Source: Paenibacillus antri (GTDB taxonomy: Bacteria > Bacillota > Bacilli > Paenibacillales > YIM-B00363). Taken from it: a DNA stretch of 64,000 bases. This document shows positions 47,831 to 56,779 of the stretch, one piece after another. Every line of letters starts with the position of its first letter. Position 1 is the stretch's first letter. The notes beneath the pieces are model-generated. The model saw only the letters and a program-made list of their open reading frames with translations. It did no database searches and was not told where the DNA came from. Both the position numbers and the translations under genes were made by a program. The DNA is taken from NCBI RefSeq assembly GCF_005765165.1, contig NZ_VCIW01000004.1, positions 62,001-126,000 on the forward strand. Direction: 5' to 3'.

Positions 47831-49897
47831 ATGGGGACGGCGGGTTCGGCCACGGGTGAATTCATCTACGCGAAAGAGGAATTGGAATGCCGGTTCGATG
47901 CGTATTCGGGCCGATTGTTGTCCGTTCGCCGCGGCGAGACGACGTTCGCGACGAGCGGACTCGTCGTCGACGTAGGCGTCGACGGCCGATACGCGCTAGG
48001 CACGCTTGAATACCGTCCGTTGGACGGTCTGCACACGTGGGAGCTGCCCTTGATCGTTCCGAACGGCGGCGGGTCCGCGAACGCTCGATTCCTGGGACAT
48101 TCGCTCGACGGCGACGGCCGGCTGCATCTGAATTATGCGTTCGACGGCCTGCTCCTGTCCGTCGAATACGCCGTTCGGGCGGGGACGTTATGTATCGAAG
48201 CGGACATCCGGAACGCCGCTTCCTCGCGCCGCCTCGTGGAAGGCGTCGCCTTCCTGCTGCCGCAGGCGCTCCCGAACGAGGCGTCCCTGCGCTTTGAATT
48301 TCCCGGCAACGTACCGCACGGCGTCTATTCCGCAGACGAGCTTCGCGCGTCGGACGCTCCGATCGCGACCGGATTGGTCAATCCCGTCATTCATGCCGCC
48401 ATGGGCGATCTGAGCTTCAATGTGCTCTTCGTGGACGAAGAAGAAAAATGGGCGACCGCCGTGTACAGAGCGGCGGAGCCTTCCCTCGTCTACGCGAACG
48501 TGGCGGCCGTCGAGTGCTTCTTGGAGCCGGGGGAGTCGTTCCGCTGCGGCACGCTGTACGTACAGCCGGTCGGACGGCTATCGCCGTCCGAAGCGGTGCG
48601 CGCCTTGTACGCTTCGCGCGGCTGGACTCCGCCGACGGACGGCGTTCGCGACGGCGTGCTGTACTCCTGCCATCCGTACGGCACGATGGATTCGGGCTTT
48701 CAGGACCGCAGGACGATAAGCGAGTTCGCCGATGCGCTGCCGGGACTTAAGGCGATCGGCGTCGACCATGTCTGGGTGCTGCCGATCTTCGAGCACTTGG
48801 ACCGGGGCGTCTATCATCCGACGGACCAAGCGATCATCGATCCGCGGTACGGCACGGACGACGACGTCGCCGCCTTCAGCCGAACCGCGCACGAGCTTGG
48901 GATGACGTTGTTGTTCGATTACGTACCGCACGGGCCGGAGCCCGAGGATCCCCTCGGCGTCAAGCTGCGGCAGTGGGCCGCGGTCGACCGCGGCGGACAG
49001 CCCGTTATCGAGTGGAACTGCTTGAGCTTCGATATGGCGAATCCGGACTACCAAGCGTATTTCCGCGCGCTCGTCCACGACCATGTCGATCGATTCGACA
49101 TCGACGGCAGCCGCATCGATTGCGCGATGGGAGGTTTGACGAATTGGAAACCTGCCCCGGGGAATCGGCCGAGCAGCTCCAATTTGAAGGGAGGCGTCGC
49201 GATCTCGAGGACGATTCGGGAGGCGCTCGCGGAGAAGGGCAAGAAGCCGCTCGTCACGCCGGAAAATTTCAATCCGGTACCCGTATATGCACCGTATACC
49301 GATGCGTTCTACGATATGGCGTTGTACCGCGTTCTCTTCGAACTCGAGAACGCCGGGCTGGAACCGGCGGAATACGCGGCGCGCCTTACGCATTGGCTCG
49401 AGACGGAGCTGCGGTTCACGCCTGAAGGCTATATCAAGCTGCGCTTCCTCGGCAACCACGATACCGTCTCCTGGGTATGGCAGAAGCGGCGCGCGACGGA
49501 AGCGTACGGCGTCGAGAAGGCGAAAGCGCTCTGGGTTCTGATAAGCAGCATCGACGGCATGCCGATGCTGTACCAGGGCGACGAAGACGCTTCGATCTAC
49601 CGGCGCACGGGTCCGGACCTGCGGTCGTTCTTTACGTCCTTGTTCGAAGCGCGGAAGACGTGGCTCGGCAACGAGTACGATATTCGCTATCAGAAGACGG
49701 ACTCCCCGATCGTCGCTTTCGCGCGTACGAACGGGACGCGGAGAAGATGGGTTGCGGTGAACCTATCCCCGGAGCCGGCTTCATGTACGGCGGCGGCGGT
49801 CGTTCGAGACGTCTTGTACGGGGCTTGCGACGTAGGCGGCGACGGGCGCTCCGTGTCGTTGCAAGGATACGGCTACGTCTTGGCCGCTACGGAATGA
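47831..49897 (+). CDS. Divergent GH13-type glycoside hydrolase with long N-terminal beta domain
   Basis: This 688-residue protein has a C-terminal alpha-amylase-type barrel (about 275-610). The GH13 catalytic residues are in place: nucleophile D430 in IDGSRIDCA, acid/base E478 in LVTPENFN and D544 in FLGNHDT, with region I as DYVPHG (363-368) instead of the usual DVVxNH. The first 265 residues look like a beta-sandwich unrelated to common starch-binding modules. No signal peptide is present, so it works in the cytoplasm. It follows the Gfo/Idh gene by 37 bases behind GAAGGAGGAA. A specificity other than starch is likely, given the aberrant regions I and II. Confidence 0.85.
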   Translation: MGTAGSATGEFIYAKEELECRFDAYSGRLLSVRRGETTFATSGLVVDVGVDGRYALGTLEYRPLDGLHTWELPLIVPNGGGSANARFLGHSLDGDGRLHLNYAFDGLLLSVEYAVRAGTLCIEADIRNAASSRRLVEGVAFLLPQALPNEASLRFEFPGNVPHGVYSADELRASDAPIATGLVNPVIHAAMGDLSFNVLFVDEEEKWATAVYRAAEPSLVYANVAAVECFLEPGESFRCGTLYVQPVGRLSPSEAVRALYASRGWTPPTDGVRDGVLYSCHPYGTMDSGFQDRRTISEFADALPGLKAIGVDHVWVLPIFEHLDRGVYHPTDQAIIDPRYGTDDDVAAFSRTAHELGMTLLFDYVPHGPEPEDPLGVKLRQWAAVDRGGQPVIEWNCLSFDMANPDYQAYFRALVHDHVDRFDIDGSRIDCAMGGLTNWKPAPGNRPSSSNLKGGVAISRTIREALAEKGKKPLVTPENFNPVPVYAPYTDAFYDMALYRVLFELENAGLEPAEYAARLTHWLETELRFTPEGYIKLRFLGNHDTVSWVWQKRRATEAYGVEKAKALWVLISSIDGMPMLYQGDEDASIYRRTGPDLRSFFTSLFEARKTWLGNEYDIRYQKTDSPIVAFARTNGTRRRWVAVNLSPEPASCTAAAVVRDVLYGACDVGGDGRSVSLQGYGYVLAATE

Positions 49898-49964
49898 CGG
49901 GATGGGGAAGGGAACGGGCACGGGCACGAATTATGATTTGGTACGAACCTAGGGAGGGGTAATT

Positions 49965-50951
49965 ATGGATACGATGAGAGCCAGCGTGATCGCCGGGCCG
50001 AGGAAGAGCGAGGTCGTCGCGGTTCCGATCCCCGACATCGGGGAAGAGGAGGTGCTGATCCGCGTCACCGCCTGCGGCGTGTGCGCCTCCGAGCTGCACC
50101 CGTGGATGGAGGGAGCCGGTTGGCTGGAGGCGTCCGGCCGCCGGCCGATCTTCGGTCACGAGCCGGTCGGCATCGTCGAGAAGGTCGGTTCGCGGGTTCC
50201 CGGGTTTCGACCGGGAGACCGCGTCACGGGGCTGATTCAGAACGCCTTCGCACATTATGCGAAAGCCGATTACCGCAAGCTCGTCCGCGTCCCCGAAGGA
50301 CTGGACGACTTGGAGGCGTTGGGCGAGCCGCTATCCTGTTTGATGAGCGGCGCGGACCGGACGCCCGTCGGGCTCGGGCAGGATGTTGCCGTCGTCGGCG
50401 CGGGGTTTATGGGACTGGGCTTCTTACAGTTGATGCGTCTGAAGGGGGCGGGGAAGATCGTCGCCGTCGACATGCGGGAAGAGAGTCTGGCGGCGGCTCG
50501 ACGGTTCGGCGCGGACGAAGCCTATACGCCGCAAGAAGTTCCGGCGGAATATAAGGTGACGGCCTGGTCGCATATGGACGAAGGGATCAAGGGAATCGAC
50601 GTCGCGGTCGAAGCGTCCGGCACTCAAGGCGGCCTGCAGTTGGCCGGAGATATGACGGCGGTCCACGGCGCGTTGTCCGTCGTCGGCTACCATCAGGGCC
50701 ACGGCGGCATGCGCAGCGTAAATATGGAGCTGTGGAATTGGAAGGCGATCACCGTCGTCAATGCGCACGAGCGGCGGAGCGAAGTTCACATGAAGCAGAT
50801 GGAAGCCGGTCTTCGACTGATCCGGAACGGTTTGTTTAACATGAGGGATCTGATCACGCACGAATTCACCTTGGAGCAAGTAGATCAGGCGTATGAAGCG
50901 ATCGCTTCGAAGCCTGCCGGCTTTATTAAGTCCGTTATCCGAATCGATTGA
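49965..50951 (+). CDS. Medium-chain (zinc-type) dehydrogenase without structural zinc loop
   Basis: This 328-residue protein is an MDR-superfamily dehydrogenase. The catalytic-zinc region ACGVCASELHPW and GHEPVGIVEKVG are present, and VVGAGFMGLGFLQ forms the NAD(P) loop. The four-cysteine structural zinc lobe is missing, as in a subset of sorbitol- and galactonate-type enzymes. It is probably a polyol or sugar-acid dehydrogenase. The ATG follows AGGGAGGGG. It lies 67 bases after the GH13-type gene and is the likely last gene of the string that starts at 43683. Confidence 0.9.
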   Translation: MDTMRASVIAGPRKSEVVAVPIPDIGEEEVLIRVTACGVCASELHPWMEGAGWLEASGRRPIFGHEPVGIVEKVGSRVPGFRPGDRVTGLIQNAFAHYAKADYRKLVRVPEGLDDLEALGEPLSCLMSGADRTPVGLGQDVAVVGAGFMGLGFLQLMRLKGAGKIVAVDMREESLAAARRFGADEAYTPQEVPAEYKVTAWSHMDEGIKGIDVAVEASGTQGGLQLAGDMTAVHGALSVVGYHQGHGGMRSVNMELWNWKAITVVNAHERRSEVHMKQMEAGLRLIRNGLFNMRDLITHEFTLEQVDQAYEAIASKPAGFIKSVIRID

Positions 50952-50971
50952 TTTCCGGGGGAATCGCGCCA

Positions 50972-50993
50972 AGCGACAAGATTGTCGTTCTTT
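50972..50993 (+). terminator. Weak terminator-like hairpin
   Basis: AGCGACA pairs with TGTCGTT around an AGAT loop, followed by CTTTC. It is short and the T tract is interrupted, so termination here may be partial. An AT-rich stretch to 51070 follows and may hold the promoter of the next pair of genes. Confidence 0.4.
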
Positions 50994-51078
50994 CGTCGAA
51001 ACGGGTCTCATCTTGTTTGATATGTGGTTAATATTTAATAGAGTAAATAATTAAATAGATTAAGGAGAGCTGAACCAT

Positions 51079-51939
51079 ATGATCCCTGCTATCAATCCGA
51101 CGACCGTAGGCGGTTGGTCGATTCCGTTTCGCGACTTCTTGGATGCCGCGGCTCGCGCGGGGTTCCCCGCGATCGATTACTCGATCGAGCCGTTCGCGGA
51201 AGTCGCGCGGACACAATCGCTCGAAGCCGCTCGGGAGCTCCTCGCGGCAAGAAGCTTGGCGATCGGCTCCTTCGGCCTCCCGGTCGAATTTCGCAAGGAC
51301 GAAGACACGTTCGCCGAAGGGCTGCGGCGGCTTCCCGAGCTCGCGAAGCTGGCGACCTCGCTGGGCGCGGACCGCTGCTGTACTTGGCTGTGGCCGGCCA
51401 CCGACGAACCGGTCGCCGAATACACGTCCCGATTTATCCGAAGGCTCCGCGCATGCGCTTCCGTTCTCGAGGAACATGGCATTCGGTTCGGCGTCGAATG
51501 GGTCGGCACGAAGACGCTGCGGACGATGAAGCATGACTTCATTCATACGCTGCCGGGCGTGTTGGAGCTGATCGGCGCGATCGACCGCCCGAACGTCGGC
51601 GTGCTGTTCGACAGCTTTCATTGGTTCACGTCCGGCGCGACGACGGACGATATTCTCGCCTTGAGGCCGGAGCAGATCGTGCTCGTTCATATCAACGACG
51701 CGCCGGACCGGCCGGTCGACGAGCAGGTCGACGACCGGCGACTGCTGCCCGGAGAAGGCATCATCGATTTGAACGGGATGCTGAACGCGCTCAGGCGCAT
51801 CGGCTACGACAGCTTCGTCTCGGCCGAAGTGTTCAGCGACACGCTGCCGCTTCTCGGGCCCGAAGGGGCCGCGCGGAAGACGAAGGAAGCGATGGACCGC
51901 GTCTTGGGCGCGGCGAGCGAAGGAGGGAGCGGGCGATGA
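51079..51939 (+). CDS. Sugar phosphate isomerase/epimerase (xylose-isomerase-like TIM barrel)
   Basis: This 286-residue protein is an AP-endonuclease-2-type TIM barrel. Metal-site segments include RFGVEWVGTK near residue 137, VLFDSFHWFTSG near 175 and VLVHINDAPD near 204, with SAEVFSD near 253 supplying the last glutamate. It is distinct from the isomerase at 20493. The ATG follows AAGGAGAG. Its stop overlaps the start of the zinc dehydrogenase, so the two form a coupled pair, as in inositol or sugar-acid catabolism where an isomerase follows a dehydrogenase. Confidence 0.9.
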   Translation: MIPAINPTTVGGWSIPFRDFLDAAARAGFPAIDYSIEPFAEVARTQSLEAARELLAARSLAIGSFGLPVEFRKDEDTFAEGLRRLPELAKLATSLGADRCCTWLWPATDEPVAEYTSRFIRRLRACASVLEEHGIRFGVEWVGTKTLRTMKHDFIHTLPGVLELIGAIDRPNVGVLFDSFHWFTSGATTDDILALRPEQIVLVHINDAPDRPVDEQVDDRRLLPGEGIIDLNGMLNALRRIGYDSFVSAEVFSDTLPLLGPEGAARKTKEAMDRVLGAASEGGSGR

Positions 51940-52925
51940 AGAGCGCCGCGATTTTGGCCGAACGGAAGGCCGGATTAGTGGAACTGCCGATTCCGAAGCC
52001 GTCGGGGGACGAAGTGTTGGTGAAGGTCATGGTCGCGCCGATGTGTACGGAGTACAAGGCGTTCTTGGACGGAGCGCCTAATTCCTGTCTGGGCCACGAA
52101 GCCGTCGGGGAGGTCGTCGAAGCCGCCGCGTCGGGACCGTTCCGCTCGGGCGACCGCGTCATCTCCATGCCGCTCTCCGGCTGCGGCGTCTGCGACCTCT
52201 GCTTGTCGGGCGATTACATCCATTGTTTATCCAACCCGATGCGAGACGCCGCCATGGCGCAATACGTCGTGAAACCGGCGCATGCCCTAAGGCGCATACC
52301 CGACGAAATGAGCTACGAACGCGCGGGGCTCGCTTGCTGCGGCCTCGGCGCGTCGTTCGGCGCGATGCAGAAGCTGGGCGTCGGGGCGTTCGATACGCTG
52401 CTTATTACCGGACTCGGTCCGGTCGGGCTCGGGGCCGTCGTCAACGCGGCGTTCCGCGGCGCCCGCGTCATCGCGGTCGAGTCCAATCCGTACCGGGCGG
52501 ACGTCGCGAGACGGATGGGCGTGGACGCCGTGATCGATCCGCGCGACCCGGAAGCGCTGCAGCGCATCCGGGAGGCGACGGCCGGCGCAGGACCCGACTT
52601 CGCCCTCGATTGCTCCGGCGTTCCGGCCGCGCACCGGCTTTGCATCGACGCCGTGCGCCGGAAGGGGAAGGTCGCTTTCATCGGCGAATGTCATACGGAC
52701 ACGCCGATCGTCGTCAGCCGCGACCTCATCCGCAAGGGCATCTCGCTCGTCGGCTCCTGGCATTACAACTTGAACGATTTGCCCCTGCTGTTCCAAGTCA
52801 TCGAGAGATCGCCCCTCGTCGACCTGTTGGTCACGCATGTATTCCCGATGAGCGACATTCAACGGGCGTTCGAGACGTCCGTCTCCCAGCAATCCGCCAA
52901 AATCATGCTGAAGCCTTGGGAGTAG
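51936..52925 (+). CDS. Zinc-dependent alcohol/polyol dehydrogenase (MDR family)
   Basis: This 329-residue enzyme has both MDR zinc sites: the catalytic cysteine in VAPMCTEYKAF with GHEAVGEVVEA, and the structural lobe GCGVCDLCLSGDYIHC with four cysteines. The nucleotide loop is TGLGPVGLGAVV. It oxidises a secondary hydroxyl of a sugar, polyol or related alcohol using NAD(P). It overlaps the isomerase gene by 4 bases and ends at a strong terminator, closing the unit. It differs from the MDR enzyme at 49965 by keeping the structural zinc. Confidence 0.93.
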   Translation: MKSAAILAERKAGLVELPIPKPSGDEVLVKVMVAPMCTEYKAFLDGAPNSCLGHEAVGEVVEAAASGPFRSGDRVISMPLSGCGVCDLCLSGDYIHCLSNPMRDAAMAQYVVKPAHALRRIPDEMSYERAGLACCGLGASFGAMQKLGVGAFDTLLITGLGPVGLGAVVNAAFRGARVIAVESNPYRADVARRMGVDAVIDPRDPEALQRIREATAGAGPDFALDCSGVPAAHRLCIDAVRRKGKVAFIGECHTDTPIVVSRDLIRKGISLVGSWHYNLNDLPLLFQVIERSPLVDLLVTHVFPMSDIQRAFETSVSQQSAKIMLKPWE

Positions 52926-52950
52926 ACGAAACGCGAGGGCGAACGACGCA

Positions 52951-52980
52951 AGCGCCGGACCTGGGGTCCGGCGCTTTTTC
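52951..52980 (+). terminator. Rho-independent terminator after the zinc dehydrogenase
   Basis: A perfect 11-bp stem (AGCGCCGGACC with GGTCCGGCGCT) with a TGG loop is followed by T residues. It starts 25 bases after the stop codon. Confidence 0.92.
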
Positions 52981-53003
52981 CCAAAAAGATAGGAGAGAAG
53001 TCG

Positions 53004-54077
53004 ATGCACGCGACAACGACAACGGCAACGACGATTGTCGATACGGATATCCATAACGAGGTGCTGCGGCAAGAGGACCTGCTGCCGTACTTGCCGGAAG
53101 CGTGGCACCGGCAATGGATGACGGCCGGCACCGGCATCGGCATGCCGTATTATTCCCCGGTCGGCGTTCTGCGTAGGGACGCGGATCCGGGGAACGGGGG
53201 CGTACCCGGCAGCGATCCGGGCGTCATCGTCAGAGATCACTTGGACCGGTACGGATTCCGGTACGGCATCTTGAACTGGGGCAGAGCGCTCGAGATGCCG
53301 ATCCACCCCGACCCGGATTACGGCAACGCGGTCGTCTCCGCGCATAACGAATATATGGCCGACGCTTGGCTGCCCGCCGATCCCCGCTTCCGCGGCTCCA
53401 TCGTCGTCAATCACGCCGATCCGCAAGCGGCCGCGAACGAGATCGACCGAATGGCCGGCCGCCCCGGCTTCGTGCAGGCGATCATGTGCAGCGCGGCTAG
53501 GCTGCCGTTCGGGCAGCGCTGCTACCACCCGATCTACGAAGCGGCCGAGCGCAACGGCTTGCCCGTCGCGATTCATCCGGGCACGGAGGGAAGGGGCGTA
53601 TCCGGCGCGCCGACCCCATCCGGTTACCCCACGCGGTATATGGAATGGCATAATATTTTGCCGGCGAACTACATGACGCATGTGAACAGCCTCGTCTGCG
53701 AAGGCGTGTTCGAGAAGTTCCCCGGGTTGAAATTCGTATGCATCGAAGGCGGCGTCAGCTGGCTGCCCGCCTTGATGTGGCGCATGGATAAAAACTATAA
53801 AGGGCTTCGATCGTCCGCGCCATGGCTGAAGAAGCCCCCGTCGGAATATATCAAGGAGCGCGTCTATTTCACGACCCAGCCGATCGAAGAGCCCGGCATG
53901 CCGGAGCATCTTCACAGTATCCTCGACATGGCCGGCATCGAAGACCGCGTCATGTATTCGAGCGATTACCCGCATTGGGACTTCGATCCGCCGAACGTCG
54001 TCGCCTCCGCCATCCCGAGGGCGATCCGTTCGAAGGTCATGGGCGGCAACGCGATGGAGCTGTACCGACTAGAATAG
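53004..54077 (+). CDS. Amidohydrolase_2-family metal-dependent hydrolase/decarboxylase
   Basis: This 357-residue protein has the amidohydrolase-2 TIM barrel found in ACMSD-type decarboxylases and lactonases. VDTDIH near residue 12 replaces the usual DxHxH; a metal histidine is in AIHPGTEG near 195, FVCIEGGVSWLP near 243 and the acidic residue in MYSSDYPHWD near 325 are in place. One of the first two histidines is missing, so the metal site is reduced. The ATG follows AGGAGAG. It is directly followed by a Rieske protein gene, a pairing that suggests an oxidative ring- or lactone-degrading step. Confidence 0.88.
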   Translation: MHATTTTATTIVDTDIHNEVLRQEDLLPYLPEAWHRQWMTAGTGIGMPYYSPVGVLRRDADPGNGGVPGSDPGVIVRDHLDRYGFRYGILNWGRALEMPIHPDPDYGNAVVSAHNEYMADAWLPADPRFRGSIVVNHADPQAAANEIDRMAGRPGFVQAIMCSAARLPFGQRCYHPIYEAAERNGLPVAIHPGTEGRGVSGAPTPSGYPTRYMEWHNILPANYMTHVNSLVCEGVFEKFPGLKFVCIEGGVSWLPALMWRMDKNYKGLRSSAPWLKKPPSEYIKERVYFTTQPIEEPGMPEHLHSILDMAGIEDRVMYSSDYPHWDFDPPNVVASAIPRAIRSKVMGGNAMELYRLE

Positions 54078-54094
54078 GGAAGGGGCGAGCGAAT

Positions 54095-54445
54095 TTGGCC
54101 ATCCGATTCGTGGCCGCGGCGGACGATGTCGCCGAAGGGACTTCGATCCTCGTAGACGTGGAAGGGCGATCCATCGGCGTATTTCGGTTAGGCGGACAGT
54201 TTTACGCCATTCATAATTATTGTCCCCACGCCGGGGCGCCGCTCTGCCGGGGGCAGGTCGTCGGGACGACGCTCCCCTCCGCCGTGTACGAATACGTCTT
54301 CGGCAGGCAAGGAGAGATCATCCGGTGTCCCTGGCATGGGTGGGAGTTCGACATCAAGTCGGGGCGCTCGCTCGCGAATCCGAAGGTCCGGGCGAAATCC
54401 TACGAAGTCAGCGTCGTGGACGGGAAGATCGGCATCGTCGTTTGA
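54095..54445 (+). CDS. Rieske [2Fe-2S] ferredoxin-like protein
   Basis: This 116-residue protein carries the Rieske cluster motif: C43 and H45 in NYCPHAGAPLC, and C78 and H81 in RCPWHGWEF. The 32 residues between the two halves exceed the usual 15-20, the extra loop being around TTLPSAVYEYVFGRQ. The start is TTG at 54095, following AGGGGCGAG. It probably passes electrons to an oxygenase or helps the amidohydrolase encoded 17 bases upstream. No reductase or oxygenase large subunit is nearby, so the partner is unknown. Confidence 0.9.
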   Translation: MAIRFVAAADDVAEGTSILVDVEGRSIGVFRLGGQFYAIHNYCPHAGAPLCRGQVVGTTLPSAVYEYVFGRQGEIIRCPWHGWEFDIKSGRSLANPKVRAKSYEVSVVDGKIGIVV

Positions 54446-54481
54446 AAATAGAAACATCCTCGCAGCGATCCTATGAAAAGA

Positions 54482-54522
54482 TTGCCAATCTCCCAATATT
54501 CCGAGTAAAATAGTGGAATATT
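54482..54522 (+). promoter_or_regulatory. Sigma-A promoter embraced by an inverted repeat
   Basis: TTGCCA (54482-54487) and TAAAAT (54506-54511) are 18 bases apart. AATATTCC (54495-54502) and GGAATATT (54515-54522) form an 8-bp inverted repeat on both sides of the -10 box, which would let a dimeric regulator control access to it. Confidence 0.6.
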
Positions 54523-54541
54523 ATAGAGTGGAGGGATTGGC

Positions 54542-55894
54542 ATGATTATAAGAGACATGACGTTGCTTCGCCGACTCGTCGCGGGCGGCGCGGCCGCGGC
54601 GATCGCTTGCGCGGCGGCGTTCCCGGTCGCGGCGGCGGCCGCGCCGGCGGAAGACGCGAACGACTACGCGCTGTTCCTGGAAGAGAAATACGACATCGCC
54701 TTCGGCGCATCGACGCAGAAGGGCGACTTCCTCGAAGCGATGCAAGAGACGCTCGAGCTGGACGCCAAGACCGTGAAGATCGCCTTCGAAGACGTAACGA
54801 GCGACAGTTCGTGGTTCGAAGCGGCCGCGGCGCTGTACGGCGCCGGCATCATGACGTCGACGACCGTGCAGCCGGAGTCGACGTTGACCGCGCCGGGCGC
54901 CGTCTACTTGGCGGTGAAGGCGTCGGGCCTGAAGGAGTTGGCCTACTCGTACAAGGCGGACAAGGCGAACGCGGCGTTATCCAAGGCCGGCCTGACGCCG
55001 TCCGCGTATTCGCCGCAAGCCGCGAAGGAGCTGGCTGCCGCGATCGACGCCGGCCTGCTGCCGGAGGCGTATTACAAGGAGGTTGCGGAGGGAGGCGCCG
55101 CGTCGAACGCCTTGCTCGCGACGCTGCTCGGGAAGACGCTCGCGTTCAACGACCGGTACAAGCATTACCTCGGTTCCTCCAGCGACGCCGACATCTACGT
55201 CAAGCTGCAGGATGCATATCGGACGTCGGATCTGATTCAGGCGCCTGAGCTCCAAGAAGTGGTGGATACGGCGCTGAAGCAGGACCTGCTGACCGGCTAC
55301 AACCTGAAAGATTCGCGGTACGATCCGAATTTTGTCGATTCGTTATCGCTGACGTACGGGCACGACAACCTGCAGCATGCCGTCCAGCTGATCGGGCTGC
55401 TGCGCAGCGAAGGCATCGACGCGCTGGTGCAGTTCGAGCCGAAGACGTCGGCGTTCATCTACTTGAAGGAGTGGGGCGAGCCGACCGAATCCGACAGCTA
55501 TCAGGTCGTGCAGATCGAGAACGGCAATTATATCGCATACGCGAAAGAATACGACCTCTCGTTCGAATTCGAGACGGCGGCGGACAAGGCGCGGTTCCAG
55601 GACATCGTCCTCGCCTACGCCAAGAAAAACAGCGACGACGCGGCCGGCTTGATCGCTTCGTCGTGGTGGCAGCCGCTGTACTATTCGTTCACGGAGCTCG
55701 AGGGCTACGATCTCATTACGAACAATAAGATCGAAGGCTCCGGTCCGTACTACGCGCAGTCGTTCTCGCTGAACGCGGCGTCCGAGGCCATCGTCGACGG
55801 GTTCGAAGCGCTCGATCCGGACGTTGAAGTCGAAACCTATACGTTTTGGGTCGATCCGCCGTTCTTCCGCTATTTGAACGGGGAATCGATGTAA
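54542..55894 (+). CDS. Secreted protein with an SLH-like segment, function unknown
   Basis: This 450-residue protein has a signal peptide (LVAGGAAAAIACAAAFPVAAAAA, to about residue 40). Residues 80-105 (IAFEDVTSDSSWFEAAAALYGAGIM) match an S-layer homology repeat, followed by degenerate repeats to about 200. The C-terminal 200 residues, rich in aromatic and acidic residues (FIYLKEWGEPTESDSYQVVQIENGNYIAYAKEY shortened: see 305-335), look like an uncharacterised globular domain. The ATG follows GGAGGGA. It is a single-gene unit with its own promoter and terminator, probably bound to the cell wall. I do not recognise the second domain. Confidence 0.8.
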   Translation: MIIRDMTLLRRLVAGGAAAAIACAAAFPVAAAAAPAEDANDYALFLEEKYDIAFGASTQKGDFLEAMQETLELDAKTVKIAFEDVTSDSSWFEAAAALYGAGIMTSTTVQPESTLTAPGAVYLAVKASGLKELAYSYKADKANAALSKAGLTPSAYSPQAAKELAAAIDAGLLPEAYYKEVAEGGAASNALLATLLGKTLAFNDRYKHYLGSSSDADIYVKLQDAYRTSDLIQAPELQEVVDTALKQDLLTGYNLKDSRYDPNFVDSLSLTYGHDNLQHAVQLIGLLRSEGIDALVQFEPKTSAFIYLKEWGEPTESDSYQVVQIENGNYIAYAKEYDLSFEFETAADKARFQDIVLAYAKKNSDDAAGLIASSWWQPLYYSFTELEGYDLITNNKIEGSGPYYAQSFSLNAASEAIVDGFEALDPDVEVETYTFWVDPPFFRYLNGESM

Positions 55895-55901
55895 GCCAAT
55901 C

Positions 55902-55938
55902 AGGCGCGCCGCAACATTCGTTGCGGCGCGCCTTTTCC
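55902..55938. terminator. Bidirectional terminator between convergent genes
   Basis: A perfect 13-bp stem (AGGCGCGCCGCAA with TTGCGGCGCGCCT) is followed by TTTT on the + strand. It separates the secreted-protein gene from the convergent AraC gene. Confidence 0.85.
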
Positions 55939-55945
55939 ATGCGAT

Positions 55946-56779
55946 TTAAAAGCCCCTCGACCTCTCCCGGTAGTCCTGCGGCGAGCAGCCGGCCCATCGC
56001 TTGAACAGCCTGGAGAAGTAATTGGCGTCCTCGAAGCCGAGCCGCCGCGCGACGTCCGAGACGCGTTCGTCCCGCCGTTCCAAGGCGCGCTTCGCCTGCT
56101 CGAGCTTCACGAAGTGAACGTATTGCAACGGCGACATCCCCGTCGCTTGCTTGAACCGCTTCCGCAGCTGCGATTCGCCGAGGCGCGCAAGCTCGCACAG
56201 CTCCGCGACGCTCGGCATCCGCTCGCCGCTGCACACGATATATTCCGCGATCCCGGCAATCTGCGCGTCCGCGATCGGAAGGGCGTCGTCCGCCCGTCCG
56301 CCGCTTTCCAACGCGCTTTCGATCAACGCGCCGAGCAACAGCAGCATGTGCCCCTGCAGCGTCAATCTTCGCGTGACGGCGTCGGACGCATCCAGCTCCG
56401 CCATGAAGGACATCGCGTCGCGAACGCGCTCCGGCGCTCGTTGTTTGGCGGGGACCGGTACCCAATCCGACCATGCCTTCGAGGGGAAGAAGCCGATCTC
56501 CGCGTCGAAGTTGACGCTGCAGAGCTCGATCGTTTCGCCGATCGCACGGCTGGCCGCGACCGCGTTCGCCGGAAGGAAGGCGAGATCGCCCGACTCCGCG
56601 CGGAACGACTCGCCGTCGACGGCGAACGTAAAGCGGCCCTCCCGTACGTACCACAGCACGTTATGATTCAGCTTGCGCGGCGCGATCGCCCACCGGTAAT
56701 CGAGCCGGTACATCTTCGCGGAATAACACGTCGCGGTCATCGAATCCATCCACAGTTTTGCGCCGAGCCTCTCCGGCAT
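55946..56779 (-). CDS. AraC-family transcriptional regulator
   Basis: This 277-residue regulator has a cupin-like N-terminal domain (LNHNVLWYVREGRFTFAVDG, SGDLAFLPANAVAAS) and an AraC DNA-binding domain at the end (about 180-275: LARLGESQLRKRFKQATGMSP and VARRLGFEDANYFSRLFKRW, SPQDYRERSRGF). It is divergent from the PhyH-FAD enzyme pair, which it most likely controls. The 162-base intergenic region up to 56941 holds no obvious consensus promoter, fitting activator dependence. Confidence 0.92.
   Translation of the reverse strand: MPERLGAKLWMDSMTATCYSAKMYRLDYRWAIAPRKLNHNVLWYVREGRFTFAVDGESFRAESGDLAFLPANAVAASRAIGETIELCSVNFDAEIGFFPSKAWSDWVPVPAKQRAPERVRDAMSFMAELDASDAVTRRLTLQGHMLLLLGALIESALESGGRADDALPIADAQIAGIAEYIVCSGERMPSVAELCELARLGESQLRKRFKQATGMSPLQYVHFVKLEQAKRALERRDERVSDVARRLGFEDANYFSRLFKRWAGCSPQDYRERSRGF

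Noticed and set aside
52287-53975. A 562-codon minus-strand frame across the zinc dehydrogenase and amidohydrolase genes
   Set aside because: It crosses a strong terminator and two genes with clear motifs, so it is a shadow frame.
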